Positions 21,193 to 31,691 of a stretch of DNA of 64,000 bases are shown one piece after another; the stretch's first letter is position 1; every line of letters starts with the position of its first letter. A model generated the notes under the pieces. That model was given only the letters and a program-made list of their open reading frames with translations, ran no database searches and was not told the DNA's origin. This DNA is from Lojkania enalia (lineage: Eukaryota; Ascomycota; Dothideomycetes; Pleosporales). The stretch spans positions 304,182 through 368,181 of the forward strand of contig ML986616.1 of the NCBI GenBank assembly GCA_010094045.1, written 5' to 3'. Made by a program: the position numbers and the translations under genes.

Positions 21193-23425
21193 CCCGAAGG
21201 AAGATTTACCAAAGATTGAGAGGAAATCGCACACGTAGAATTTACAGAACGAATATATGACTCTAGGGACAAAGATATTATGGTTTGGCATGTCGCAAAA
21301 AGGTCGCATTGGAGCGCGGATTCGTAAAATATTCGAAGGTTGTTCCTAAGGTATGGGCACCATTTTGATGCTGCGGCTGTTTTCTCTCTCTCTCTTTCTA
21401 TCTCCAAGTATTACATATCTAGAAATCCAACGCGGTGGACGGTTCCAATGTGTATATTAAATCTCCTCTCTTCTCGCCTGCACTCTTGAGTATAATCTCA
21501 GCGCTTGTACGCTATGTCCGATGATCAGGCATTTAACAGCAAAAGGAAATACATTTTGGAGAGGGCATCATTCCCCATTCCTCTGCTCAAGTCCGGGGAG
21601 GTCTTTCGCATAGAGAGACTCGGACTTATGTTAATTTCGAGCAGGGCGGCAGCTGGAGGCGACAGTTACTGCAACTACTGGTCAAGCCAGAGGGTACATA
21701 TATGCCGAGAAGAACAGGGGTGTCTTAGAATTCTTAGCCCGTCTTGTGATTTTTCAATAACTATCGTTTGATTTGAAATGAAACGTTAGTTTCTTGCTAT
21801 CATAGTTATTTAGAGATTTGGAATTCGAACTTTTTTGTACCTTGACGCTTAGGGGCCTGTCATGTTTCTTAACTTATTGTACCTCTGAGTGAGATTTTCT
21901 TATAGTTATAATTTCAGATCCTCAAATATACATTCACGTTTCGAGCGCATGAATAATAGATCGAAGGGTATCCAATCGCTGACCACTCATATCGATTGTG
22001 AGTCAATCTTCAACGCTGGCTCGACACTTATTATCATGTGTCACTTCTCGTCATAGCGCTTTATATTGTCATACTCCCTAGCCTTTTGACTCTAATATCT
22101 CAATGATATCCTCTCGACTCATGCAGTCATCTACAATCTATATTTCGACAAACCAGTCCTACATAAGCTTGCAGGCTTCGAAAGGTCCTACTTTACATAC
22201 CACGTATTTCATTCGAAACAGGTAGCTAATCGAATAGCGAGACAACTGTAACAGTATTCGTTTCTGACTGCTTCTAAGAGGTGCGCCGCAACCTGCAGCC
22301 ATGAAGAACATTCGTACGTTTCTCTCGATACGGCACGGCGGAAGGAACGATGCTGAACCATCGTCAAACAGAAGAGCCGACCAAGTTTTCTAGAAGGAAT
22401 TCATTGCTGCAACCTTTCACAGCTCACGACGCCTGTGTGTAACCCCGGCCTCAAAGATCGGTCGCCGACAGATGGGTGCCGAATCGACAGTGCGTAGAGA
22501 GCCGAAAGGCAGCAAGTCCATAGCCTTTTATTCCTAGGTCTTTGCTTTCCAACAAGAGCGTCCGAAAGCACTCCTATAGTGGTACCAGAGCCGACCCCCG
22601 ATACTGCGCTGCCCCCGATTATAAGCGCAATTTGCTGCATTGACGGTAGAACCTGCGCACTACAACTGCATAACGATATCGTAAGCGCAAACAGTTGTTT
22701 ACCTGAAGATGCCTTAGAACAAATTTCCGTTTCGAAACGATGGTTGTTGCTATAATTATGCACTGGCACCTGCTGTGATTGGGCAGCTGGTCTGAAGCTT
22801 ATTCGGCGGTTCGAAACCTCCTTGGGAGCCATGTGCTATGTGGTTATGATGATAGAGCTTCATTAAAACTAACAATTTATAACCAGCACACTAATCCCTC
22901 AATTGGTAGCATGGCGCGAATTGAGCTGTTTGGATTGTCCCCCGGATCGCTCTCTCTCCGACAGCGGGCTGTGCTCTCATGTTCCGTTTCGTTTCTTCGG
23001 CTCAGCACCTCCCAGGACGCGGCGCAGCCAATCGATCTCATCCCGGCGGCAAACGCATGAAGTCAAACATCTAAAGTGTCCATTTCTAAGAGCAGCAACC
23101 AGAGCTCAGCCATGTGGCGCGTTTAATAACCCAAGCGAAGACAGATATGTGGAGCGCATATTTGGAGGTATAAGACACGCTGGGCAGTCGCCGAGCGGAG
23201 ACCGTCAATTCGTGCATCGTGCATTTCCTAGAGTTCTAGATTCTTTCTTGTACCACACACACCAGCTCGTACAGCGAAATTGAAGACTATATGCTCTCCT
23301 GCAGAGCCTGAAACTAATATTTATTCATATATCTTCTCGAGCCCCCGCTATTGATTATCAGCTCAGAACGTCTTCAACCGTCCGCCGCCTCGAAATCTAT
23401 CACGTTAAGGCATCAACCAAGCAAA
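21193..23425. other. Gene-poor stretch
   Basis: 2.2 kb with short frames on both strands (such as 21505-21771) that show no family resemblance, low-complexity TCTC near 21388, and no repeat that I could pair within the window. Nothing can be supported here. Confidence 0.35.
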
Positions 23426-23815
23426 ATGAAGGCCTTTGCTATAATCGCGCCACTTGTTGCCATCACTGCCGCTCTCCCCACAATGGGCAATCTTCAAAAC
23501 CAGGTCGCTTCCACACACCTCAAGACCCGCTCCCAAAGAGCAGTCGCCGTCGTCCGCCTCTGGACCAATACCGCCAGCAACGAATACAAGGATATCAAAG
23601 TACCGATAGGCACAAATAGTGACCGGACTATTGAGATTCAATCAGCGTCCATCGCAGACTTCGTAGGCGAGGTTGTGGACAAGGATAGCGTGGTGTGCGA
23701 CGTGTCGATAAACTATTCCAGCGACCCTGAATCGACTTTCCAGTTTGGCTATGGCAAGCCGGTTGTTCTAGCTCAAGGAACCGAAAAGGTTAAGGTGACA
23801 AGAATCAGATGTTAG
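23426..23815 (+). CDS. Small secreted protein
   Basis: A single exon of 129 residues starting at MKAFAIIAPLVAITAALPTMG. This is a clean signal peptide with likely cleavage after about residue 17-20, and a basic AAAATG context precedes it. The frame is open about 75 nt further upstream, but the upstream part is hydrophilic and would bury the signal peptide. The mature part is about 110 residues, beta-rich in appearance (VAVVRLWTNTASNEYKDIKVPIG, TIEIQSASIADFVGEVVDKD) and has two cysteines (SVVCDV and the terminal residue Cys129) that could pair. I recognise no domain. Small secreted proteins of this kind are candidate apoplastic proteins or effectors. Confidence 0.65.
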   Translation: MKAFAIIAPLVAITAALPTMGNLQNQVASTHLKTRSQRAVAVVRLWTNTASNEYKDIKVPIGTNSDRTIEIQSASIADFVGEVVDKDSVVCDVSINYSSDPESTFQFGYGKPVVLAQGTEKVKVTRIRC

Positions 23816-24018
23816 GATGTTAGACCGAGCTTGGATCAAGAAGAAAGAAGACTAGTTCAATGTCGAAGACAATTTGACGGCGTTCTGCATTCCATTGGTG
23901 TTATGTTCTATTCGTGTATATACCCTAGGCACACTACTGTTTGGACTTTGTTCGTCGGAGCTTTAAGGCGTTCCGTATTGTATAATTGCAGCGATGTTCT
24001 AGTCGATCGCAACCCTCC

Positions 24019-24903
24019 TCATATCTTATAATCCCTCATGATCTGTTCCATCATCTGGATGCCCATCAGTTCGTCTGCACTTGATAGATTTGGAGTAGGT
24101 TTTGGTAGCTCGTGAAGCGACCCTGTGCCGTTCATTATCTTTTCCATCATTTGTATGCCCTTAAGTTCTTGCAGGACCGAAATCGTCTGCCACTGCTCCG
24201 GTTTGAGTTTATCCCAGAGGACGCCACCTTCTGGCTGTTCCACAGATTCGATGCTAATTAGTTTGTCTTGAGTCGCGACGAAATCGCAACGGACGTCCCA
24301 TTCTTCGGGGTGTTGCTCTTCGTCCACAATTTGGCATTCGTGCACCACTGCAGCCACAGGTGTTCCCGGCCCGACAATACCTCGATCGGAGAGTATTGCC
24401 CAAGCTAAATCAAAGAATCCTCGTCCATTACCCAGTCGCCGACCTCGCGCGTCAACGGCTCCTGCGCCTGTGACGCACAGATCTATCTTTCCAATCTCCT
24501 CCTTGAGCTGTGCCACTTCAACGGATCTCCCGATGCCGGGCCTCTCCATACCGTCTAGCAAACTCGCAAAACGGAAATCTTGATCACTTATACGCCGCGG
24601 ATCAAGCACAAAGAAACCCCTCCGCATCGCGTATGTCGGCACAAGAGCTTTCTTACCGTCCTTCAGCGCTTGATGCCGCAGTGCCTCGAGGGAATTATCG
24701 GGGGTAATGAATATGGTGTCAGCAGACTGATAGCATGATAAGCCAGTTATGCGGTTGAGTGCGAATGAGGAATCTCGGAAGTCGGGGTAGAAGGCTGTGA
24801 AGTCGTAGCCATATCGAGAATCGGGTATGGCCCGTTGGAGGAGGTCGTAATAGATGCGACGACGGATAGCTGATTTGGAATCAATGAAAGTATGATCCGA
24901 CAT
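24019..24903 (-). CDS. 5-formyltetrahydrofolate cyclo-ligase (MTHFS)-like protein
   Basis: Intronless, 294 residues. The MTHFS-fold signature GRRLGNGRGFFDLAWAIL (154-171) corresponds to GxRLGxGxGYYD of 5-formyl-THF cyclo-ligases, and KALVPTYAMRRGFFV and TPVAAVVHECQIVDEE also fit. It is longer than the catalytic enzyme and belongs to the larger fungal/animal MTHFS-domain group, in which folate activity is not certain. The C-terminal 50 residues carry a near-exact duplicated motif, ELKGIQMMEKIM (246-257) and ELMGIQMMEQIM (278-289), ending almost at the stop. That extension is outside the known fold and may bind a partner. Confidence 0.78.
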   Translation of the reverse strand: MSDHTFIDSKSAIRRRIYYDLLQRAIPDSRYGYDFTAFYPDFRDSSFALNRITGLSCYQSADTIFITPDNSLEALRHQALKDGKKALVPTYAMRRGFFVLDPRRISDQDFRFASLLDGMERPGIGRSVEVAQLKEEIGKIDLCVTGAGAVDARGRRLGNGRGFFDLAWAILSDRGIVGPGTPVAAVVHECQIVDEEQHPEEWDVRCDFVATQDKLISIESVEQPEGGVLWDKLKPEQWQTISVLQELKGIQMMEKIMNGTGSLHELPKPTPNLSSADELMGIQMMEQIMRDYKI

Positions 24904-25538
24904 TATAACATTTCGCTATAGGACAAAGGTAATTTCCAAAGAATGTTGGATGAGTTGGGAACAATGCGCCTTGGTTCGCTAGGAAAATATGGGTGGCCGA
25001 ATCGGAGCAGGCCTCTACAACGCCGGAAACCTGTTCAACAATAATCGTGTGATTTAGTGAGTAGTAACGCAAATCAATAATCATAGCACTTGATATGCGG
25101 TACGCCGCAAACGTTCTTGGTGGAGCGTTGAATTTGGAAAGGTTGACGCCGAGTGCAGAACCACGACCCGTTCTATCCTTCGAATCAGTGCGTCATTCGC
25201 TTACCAAGCTACTACTGTATCTTCCGGTTCGCAGTGTCCTACAGCCTCTCCGAAAGGCCTCCTCATTATCATCATTGAGGCCTTCTGAATATGTATTACG
25301 TCCTGCTATTCCGGATCTCGGTTTTTACTAATTTTTCCGACGTTCATGATCGCTCTGCAAGCCCTAGTTCGGTATATCGGCCACAATGACCAATCGATCG
25401 TCACCATCTTCACGATGACTCTTAGAAAGTCTCCGTGTCATTCTCGTGACTGCACCAGAATTACGCTAACGGTTCATTGACTCTCATACCAATAATCCGC
25501 GTCCAGATTCGCACTCATCGTTTAAGTGTTTTGTGACC
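24904..25538. other. Divergent promoter, MTHFS-like and SBF genes
   Basis: 635 bp between two head-to-head starts with no gene I recognise; it presumably carries both promoters. Confidence 0.45.
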
Positions 25539-26870
25539 ATGAGAAGCTTACAAGGTAGCCCTCAACCAGAAGAGTCGCGATCCATGGATTCTTCAAGCCC
25601 AAGTATCGAGGGGGAAGTTGGCCTAGATAACATCTGCCCTATTAGAGACAAGGACTCAGCCAAAGTGGACGCAGAGAAGGATGAACTACAGATCGAACCA
25701 GTTGAGCCGCATTCCAACGTTACGCCGGAAGAGAAGCCCGTACAGCACCAAGATAAAAATGCGAAACCGACAAAGACACAAAAATTAGCAGGAATCATCA
25801 AATGGTTTATTCAAGATCAGTGGTTTCTCCTAGCTATGGGTTTTCTCATCCTCATCTCCTCTCAGGTCCAAGTTCCGAAATCGCAACAGCAAGTTAAGCG
25901 GACGATTATAACATACCTCTCCGTATCAATCATCTTTTTTATTAATGGCTGCACACTCCCTACTCGCGTGCTGCTCGAAAACTACTTCCGGTGGAAGCTT
26001 CATGCCTTTGTCCAGCTCCAATGCTTTCTCATGACCTCGGCTGCAACATTTGCCATTGTCAGTCTGTGCGCTACGAATCAGAAATTCATGGATCCATGGC
26101 TTCTTATCGGCTTCTTGTTCGTTGGTACCGCCCCCACAACGATGTCCTCGAATGTTGTCATGACACGCCAAGCGCACGGAAATACCGCCCTCACAGCTGT
26201 CCAATCGATTATCGGGCAGTGCCTTTGTCCATTTCTTACCCCGATTATTCTCCAAATGTATCTATCTAGTGGTGCATGGTATACCAAAGTCCTAGTCAAT
26301 GGAGATAATTACGGCGAGATCTACCGGCGAGTGTTCAAGCAGCTAGGACTGACCTTGTTCCTTCCGCTGTTTGTAGGTCAACTCATCCAAAATTCGTTCC
26401 CGGAAACATCGAAGACCGTCTTCGTCAAGTGGAAGCTGATGAAGCTGTCTTCCGTCGCTCTCTTGACGCTCATCTGGCAAACATTCGACCAAGCCTTCTG
26501 TTCGACAGCCTTCTCCACAGTCAGAAATTCCAATATAATCTTCATCGTCTTCATATCCGTCGCCCTTTATTTCATTTGGCTAGGACTCTGCTTCGCGACA
26601 TCTATGTTCTGGTTACCTAAGAAGGACGTTATTGCTTGCTGCTATTGTTGTCCCGCAAAGGCTCTTGCAATGGTCGTGCCGCTCAGTTCCGTCATGTACT
26701 TAAATGTCAGCGCTATTGACCAAAGTAAGCTTCAAATCCCCATCATCATATACCAAGCCTTTCAGGTCGCCATTGGTGGCATCTTAACAATAACATTTCG
26801 GCGATGGATACGATCAGAAGAGGAGATAGAGGATTCGGAGAAGAATGCGAGCGATATTCAAGGTAGCTAG
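25539..26870 (+). CDS. Rch1-like SBF-family membrane transporter
   Basis: Intronless, 443 residues from the first ATG (MRSLQGSP). About 95 hydrophilic acidic residues precede some ten hydrophobic segments starting at WFLLAMGFLILISS. The SBF-like (PF13593 type) features are FFINGCTLPTRVL, FVGTAPTTMSSNVVMTRQAHGNTALT and CCPAKALAMVVPLSSVMY, matching SLC10A7/Rch1. In yeasts Rch1 sits in the plasma membrane and limits calcium uptake; relatives in animals affect calcium and secretory glycosylation. The PTTMSSN and CPAKALAMVVP loops are the ones conserved across the family. Function is inferred from family only. Confidence 0.85.
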   Translation: MRSLQGSPQPEESRSMDSSSPSIEGEVGLDNICPIRDKDSAKVDAEKDELQIEPVEPHSNVTPEEKPVQHQDKNAKPTKTQKLAGIIKWFIQDQWFLLAMGFLILISSQVQVPKSQQQVKRTIITYLSVSIIFFINGCTLPTRVLLENYFRWKLHAFVQLQCFLMTSAATFAIVSLCATNQKFMDPWLLIGFLFVGTAPTTMSSNVVMTRQAHGNTALTAVQSIIGQCLCPFLTPIILQMYLSSGAWYTKVLVNGDNYGEIYRRVFKQLGLTLFLPLFVGQLIQNSFPETSKTVFVKWKLMKLSSVALLTLIWQTFDQAFCSTAFSTVRNSNIIFIVFISVALYFIWLGLCFATSMFWLPKKDVIACCYCCPAKALAMVVPLSSVMYLNVSAIDQSKLQIPIIIYQAFQVAIGGILTITFRRWIRSEEEIEDSEKNASDIQGS

Positions 26871-27146
26871 AAACAAACCTAACCTCAATATTGCTGAATT
26901 CGGGCCATTTTATTAGTTTCTGGAAAACTAGATGCTAGATACCGGGCTCATAATATCACCACTTGTATTGCATCATGTAGAATATACCCACTCCACTCAG
27001 AAAACATCTCTGTTCTAGTCGAAACATGCGCTCAACTCCAGAATAGTGCTCAAGGCCGGGCCAACATCTCCTAATATTATACATAGCTAGCCAATGCGGC
27101 CAGTTATCTCAAACACTTTTCGCCGACATCTCTCATTGCTCTCTTC

Positions 27147-27454
27147 CTAGGGGACGCAGCAACACCCGTTCGGTATCTGCTTCATATTAGCTCAACAGTG
27201 TTATCACATATCGAACAACGATACTAACACATGTGCATTCCGTATTCCAACCTGGCTCGCAAGGACATTCAACACATGGCATAGCCAATTCGTTGCCATT
27301 TGCGTCTACGACAATCTTTGTAGATCGTTCCAGGCTCGTCTGCATTGCCATTAGCAAGTCTTAGTGCTTTGCACAGCTATAGAGAACGAACTGTTGCAGG
27401 CGACGCAAGGGCGATTGATGCCACTAACAAAGTAATGAGTGCCGAGAACTTCAT
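27147..27454 (-). CDS. Small secreted cysteine-rich protein (effector-like)
   Basis: Three tiny exons on the minus strand (27454-27392, 27339-27229, 27176-27147), separated by two 52-nt introns, give 67 residues. The start MKFSALITLLVASIALASPA is a strong signal peptide. The mature part of about 49 residues contains eight cysteines in the pattern C-x2-C-x-C-x(n)-C-x-C-x(4)-CCC, ending CCCVP. An even number of cysteines, short mature length and small exons are typical of fungal secreted cysteine-rich proteins. Donors GTTCGT and GTTAGT are not consensus, so exon borders deserve a transcript check, but both introns have AG ends and both phases close on codon borders. I recognise no family. Confidence 0.62.
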
Positions 27455-28739
27455 TTTTTCCCTGGTTTTCTAGATCTTGATAGTATCAAAACGGTCGACA
27501 TCAATTGCAGAGTAAAGCGTCGACACTCGGGCAGTATCCCCAAAAAGGCGTATTCTACTTTAAGAAGAGAATTTTTCTTGTCTACTAATCTAATTATATC
27601 CCCTGATCTCGAACATCCCATCGCCCCCTCCAACCCAACTATCAACTCCAGATTATTTACGACTAAGGTCCGGTTCCCCGCCCTCGTGGCATATCAATAT
27701 CCGGGGTGGCAATCTATCTGGCCAGTGCTTTCGCTGCATTCCGGATCCACAACACCCTGGTTGTCTCAAGGTTATTTCAGCAAACGCATCCCCGGTTAAA
27801 TCGTTGCAGATTGCGCCCAGTTGTTTGGACATATTAATCTGTACAACGCCTTCCTAATCCAAGCGGCTTGCCAATTGTTCTTTTCACATTCGATGATCAG
27901 TGCGTAAAAGTGCAAGGCAGAAGGGGAACACCACGCAGAACTCCCTGGAACCTAATCGCTATATGTAAGCGTCTGCAGTACTACATAAAACCTCTTAGAA
28001 CCTTTTATCCGCTCTTAAGCCATCCAAGTCATCACCACTTCCTCTGGGATAATCCGTCGACATAGTTTTTTCACACGGTTTTGTTTTCTGCTCTACTTCT
28101 AACGTGTCAATAAGTGGTACAACTATGTGCTACTTTTAGTGACTTGAACCCCTAAAAACCTCTAATATGTAGTTCTCATCTCTCCTAGATCCGGTAATCT
28201 ATGCAATGTCTTCTAGTAGCATGACCGATACCAACTCGGTAACAGCTAGTTGTCATGCAGCCATAGAACATGTCCTTCAAGAAACTACCGCAAGGCTAAG
28301 CCTTCTTGGCTACCTGGCTATTATCTCCAGCTTACTAGCTTTGTTCGCACCATCATTATCATATGCCTTAGTTCAACTGGGCATGCTTCTCCATCTCCTC
28401 ACCATGGGGTTTCTGCATGCAGCCATACATCTATACGTGGTCACATCCACCCCTATAACTGTCTCCACGATATGTTGCCTAAATACGCACCCTGTATTTT
28501 CGTAAGCCCACCTCTGCAGCTCAGGCTTTGATCTTAGGCTCAGTCACTCGCTTGGCAGAGGCCACTCTTTCCTGCAGCTAGCTCGCAAGCAAGCCCTCTG
28601 CCTCGTATAGTAAATGCGATTACTGGGAATTCACAATCGTTATCACCTCCTTGCATATGCCAATACATACAAAGTATTGCAAATGGAAGGAATTCCCGAG
28701 CCTATTGTAAACGGCTGCCACAAACACCATCGTGAAGGG
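27455..28739. other. Gene-free gap before the foldback element
   Basis: About 1.3 kb. Overlapping short frames at 28206-28531 look hydrophobic or low-complexity and match nothing I know. No RNA gene or tandem repeat is visible. Confidence 0.4.
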
Positions 28740-29905
28740 GTATAGATTCTGTAACGTAGAATGCTAACTTTCTACTTCAGTCCATAATGTTCTTATACGC
28801 TTACACACACCCAGCCGTAGTGGCCAACAAAGCTGCTCTTATAGACCGTTGCCTCTCTAAGCTAGCCTTCTTTCTAGGCTATAATTTTAGGTCCATGCCT
28901 CTTTGCATATATCACCTAGCTTTTTGTAGGATTCAAACTCGCGATCTAATATCGATCGATAAATAAGGTTGTGAAAATTCTTGCGACTCTTGGCGAAGCG
29001 GGGTCCGTACAACTTGAACAACTCGACCAACGCGACCCAGGCTCATAATTATAATGTTGAGCAAAAAGGTTACCCTATTAAGAGAAGAAGCTCCTTCCTA
29101 TCGCGGCCGATCAAGCTCATCGAATATCTGCTTATGCCGGCTGTAAGGCGATCGATCACCTACCACGGAGCGTTGATGATTTGATTGAGGGAGATACGGC
29201 TACTACAAGACGGAAGGATTGTGAAGTCTGTATCAAATCGAAATTATACCATATAATCAGCAGAAGGCCGCTAAGCCAACCAGCTACAACGCCATTATAG
29301 CAGGGTTGATTCCTCTCCCTCAGTTGGATCAGATCAACGCCTGTTCGATAGAATGGCCCCGTAGCTGAATCCTTTGGCGCCCTTCTGCTGATTATATGTT
29401 GTAGTTTCGATTTGATAGATTTCACAATCCTTCCAACTTGGAGCAGCCGTATTGCCCCCAATAATCAGATCATTAACGCTCCGTGGTAGGTGATCGATCA
29501 CCTTCCGGCCGGCATAAGCAAATATTCGATGAGCTTGATCAGCCCCGATAGGAAGTAGCTTTTTCTCTTAATAGGATAACCTTTTGCTCTACGTTACAGT
29601 TATGAACTCCGGTCGCGTTAGTCGAGTTATACTAACCCTGATTTACTGGGAGTCGCAAAAAATTTCACAACCCTATTATCGATCGCTATTAGATCAAGAG
29701 TTTAAATCTCATAGAAAGCTAAGTGATATACAAGGAGACATAGACCTAAAGGCATGGCCTAGAGAGAAAGCTAGCTTAGAGAGGCAACGGCCTATAAGAG
29801 CAGCTTTGTTGGCCACTACAGCAAGTGGTGTGTAAGCGTATAAGCGATATTATGGGGTGGAGCAGAAAGCTAGCCTTTTGCTCTCGTTACGGATTTAATT
29901 AGTTT
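28740..29905. mobile_element. Foldback (long inverted-repeat) element
   Basis: Sequence from about 28740 to 29280 reappears in reverse complement from about 29905 back to 29360. Matching landmarks are CTAGCTTTCT-type sequence near 28770 and 29865, TGGCCAACAAAGCTGCTCTT (28823) with its complement at 29798-29817, and ATCGATCACCTACCACGGAG (29149) with its complement at 29474-29493. The arms are about 500 bp with a short loop near 29280-29350. Arms differ at many places, mostly transitions, and by small indels. No transposase frame is present, so this is a non-autonomous foldback or MITE-like element. Ends are approximate; target-site duplications were not found with certainty. Confidence 0.72.
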
Positions 29906-30452
29906 ACTGTTGTAGAACTCCTTCCTCATGCGTTTACATTCTGCAGCAATCCTTATCGAATCTTAAATACGAAGCTGAAAGCGAGCATCAGATTTCATAC
30001 TAGATATATAGAGGGACAAGTCTGGTTTTCAATGGCACTGGGACTGGAATTTGGTAGAACGTAATAAGGCTTCTTAATATGCCCTTTGAGTTCGAGGGAT
30101 GCGCTTAAGTGAGGTTTCTGTTTTTCTTATCCAACCTACATTCTAAAGCACGGTCGATGATTATACTCTAAACCTTGATAAAACTTGAAGCTACCAATAG
30201 AAAACAATTTAGGATGTTGTAGAGAGATAATCGTGTCTTAAATTTGAAAGGGGACGAATACAAATTAGATAGAAGTACGACAAGAGACTGCTGTAAATAA
30301 ATGTTTCAGTCTACTATATATTATATTATATTTTTATAGCTGAAAGGTGCACAAATACCTTTTAGAGAATTTCAGAATATATAAGCGCCTAAGCCTTCCC
30401 GCCTAGAGTAGTACATTATTATTCTGTATTGAAAATATATATATGACGTATA
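29906..30452. other. AT-rich gap downstream of the dehydrogenase gene
   Basis: About 550 bp, strongly AT-rich towards 30300-30440 with TATA-like runs. It holds the dehydrogenase 3' region; nothing else is recognised. Confidence 0.45.
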
Positions 30453-31691
30453 TCAGGTTACAGAATAAAGGAGGTCTCGCCCATCTACATATCTCTCCAG
30501 ATTTTCCGCTGTTTCTTCATACCACGTACGCAATGTGCCTTCCTCAACGTAACCCATATGCGGCGTCAGTAGTACCCTGCTTTTACCTTCATCCCAACTC
30601 TCGGTACGCCATGGACTATCGGCTGGAAGAGGTTCTACATCAAAGACATCAATAGCAGCGCCCCGGATGCGACCACTACGAAGAGTGTCTAAAAGAGCAC
30701 TTTCATCAATAAGCGGCCCTCTAGAGGTATTGACCAAAAGAGCAGACTCTTTCATCCATCCCAGCTCCTTGGCGCCCACAAGACCCTTCGAGCGAGCGCT
30801 GAGTACGTAGTGCAAGCTTATTACATCCGCTGTTTTGAAAAGCTCTTCCTTACTTACTACTTTGAATGTCTTGTCGTTCTCTCCTACAATGCCTCCTCCA
30901 TTTGGCGGCAATCCTACATCCTCGGCCAGTTTGTTAGCCTTCTCTTGCGTCAGGTTCTCACTCCAGGCTATGACCTCCATACCCCATGCTAACACGCCAA
31001 CTCGTGCAGTAAGCGCACCGAGTCTTCCCAAGCCGACAAGCCCCAGCGTCTTTCCCTGTAGTCCAATTGCGAGTTGTGTCTGCCATCCCGGTGAAATACC
31101 CTTGCCCTTGATAACTGCATCATCTGCAGCTATATTCCTTGCTAAAGCTAGTATCAAAGCCCACGCATGTTGTGTTGTAGGGTGCCCGCCTCCTTTCTTA
31201 ATATCAATCTTCGCGCGTGGCGAGATTCCACTACCCCTACCATCCGTCCTACCCTTTCCCGGTGCCGCGCACACCTTTATACCCAGCTTCTTTGCAGCCC
31301 TTAAATCGAATGTTTCGAATTGTGTACCTGTTGCAAGGATGACCTTGAGGTTCGGCAGTTGTCGAAGGAGATCCCCTGGGAGCGGTGTTCGTTCGCGCAT
31401 AGTGGAGATTACGTTAAACGGCTTTAGGCGCTCGACCAGCGCTTTTCGATCGGCATTGCTTGTAGAAGGGTGGGAATAGGCCGGTAAGGTGTCATGGAAG
31501 GACGTTATAGAAACCGCGGCGGGGTCGATGTGGGAGAAGTGCTGAGCTGCGATTTTGTGGTAATCGTCGAGAATCGCGAAGTTAATTGGCGATGAGGATG
31601 CCATTGTTCGGGCTTGATTAAATAAGATCGTTGGTTTGAAAGTTCCCAAAATTCGTTTGAGCCTCTGCGATATCGCTGCAGGTAAGTTCAT
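30453..31691 (-). CDS. D-isomer-specific 2-hydroxyacid dehydrogenase
   Basis: Intronless; 412 residues from 31691 or 383 from the internal Met at 31604 (MASSSPINFAILDDYHK). The NAD-binding motif GLVGLGRLG is at 217-225, and the catalytic Arg324 (NTSRGPLIDE), Glu353 (DVFDVEPLP) and His378 (LTPHMGY) are all present, so the enzyme should reduce a 2-oxo acid or oxidise a D-2-hydroxyacid with NAD(P). A basic insert (about 145-168) precedes the HPTTQHAWALILALARNIA helix and is in frame. The extra 29 N-terminal residues contain five Arg/Lys and no acidic residue, as in a mitochondrial presequence, so two start sites could give two locations. It is usually compared with fungal glyoxylate/hydroxypyruvate reductase-like proteins; the substrate is uncertain. 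Confidence 0.9.
   Translation of the reverse strand: MNLPAAISQRLKRILGTFKPTILFNQARTMASSSPINFAILDDYHKIAAQHFSHIDPAAVSITSFHDTLPAYSHPSTSNADRKALVERLKPFNVISTMRERTPLPGDLLRQLPNLKVILATGTQFETFDLRAAKKLGIKVCAAPGKGRTDGRGSGISPRAKIDIKKGGGHPTTQHAWALILALARNIAADDAVIKGKGISPGWQTQLAIGLQGKTLGLVGLGRLGALTARVGVLAWGMEVIAWSENLTQEKANKLAEDVGLPPNGGGIVGENDKTFKVVSKEELFKTADVISLHYVLSARSKGLVGAKELGWMKESALLVNTSRGPLIDESALLDTLRSGRIRGAAIDVFDVEPLPADSPWRTESWDEGKSRVLLTPHMGYVEEGTLRTWYEETAENLERYVDGRDLLYSVT

Noticed and set aside
28930..28980. tRNA-like T-loop (minus strand GTTTGAATCC) inside the foldback element
   Set aside because: No matching acceptor or anticodon stems could be built on either side, and the other arm differs at the stem positions.
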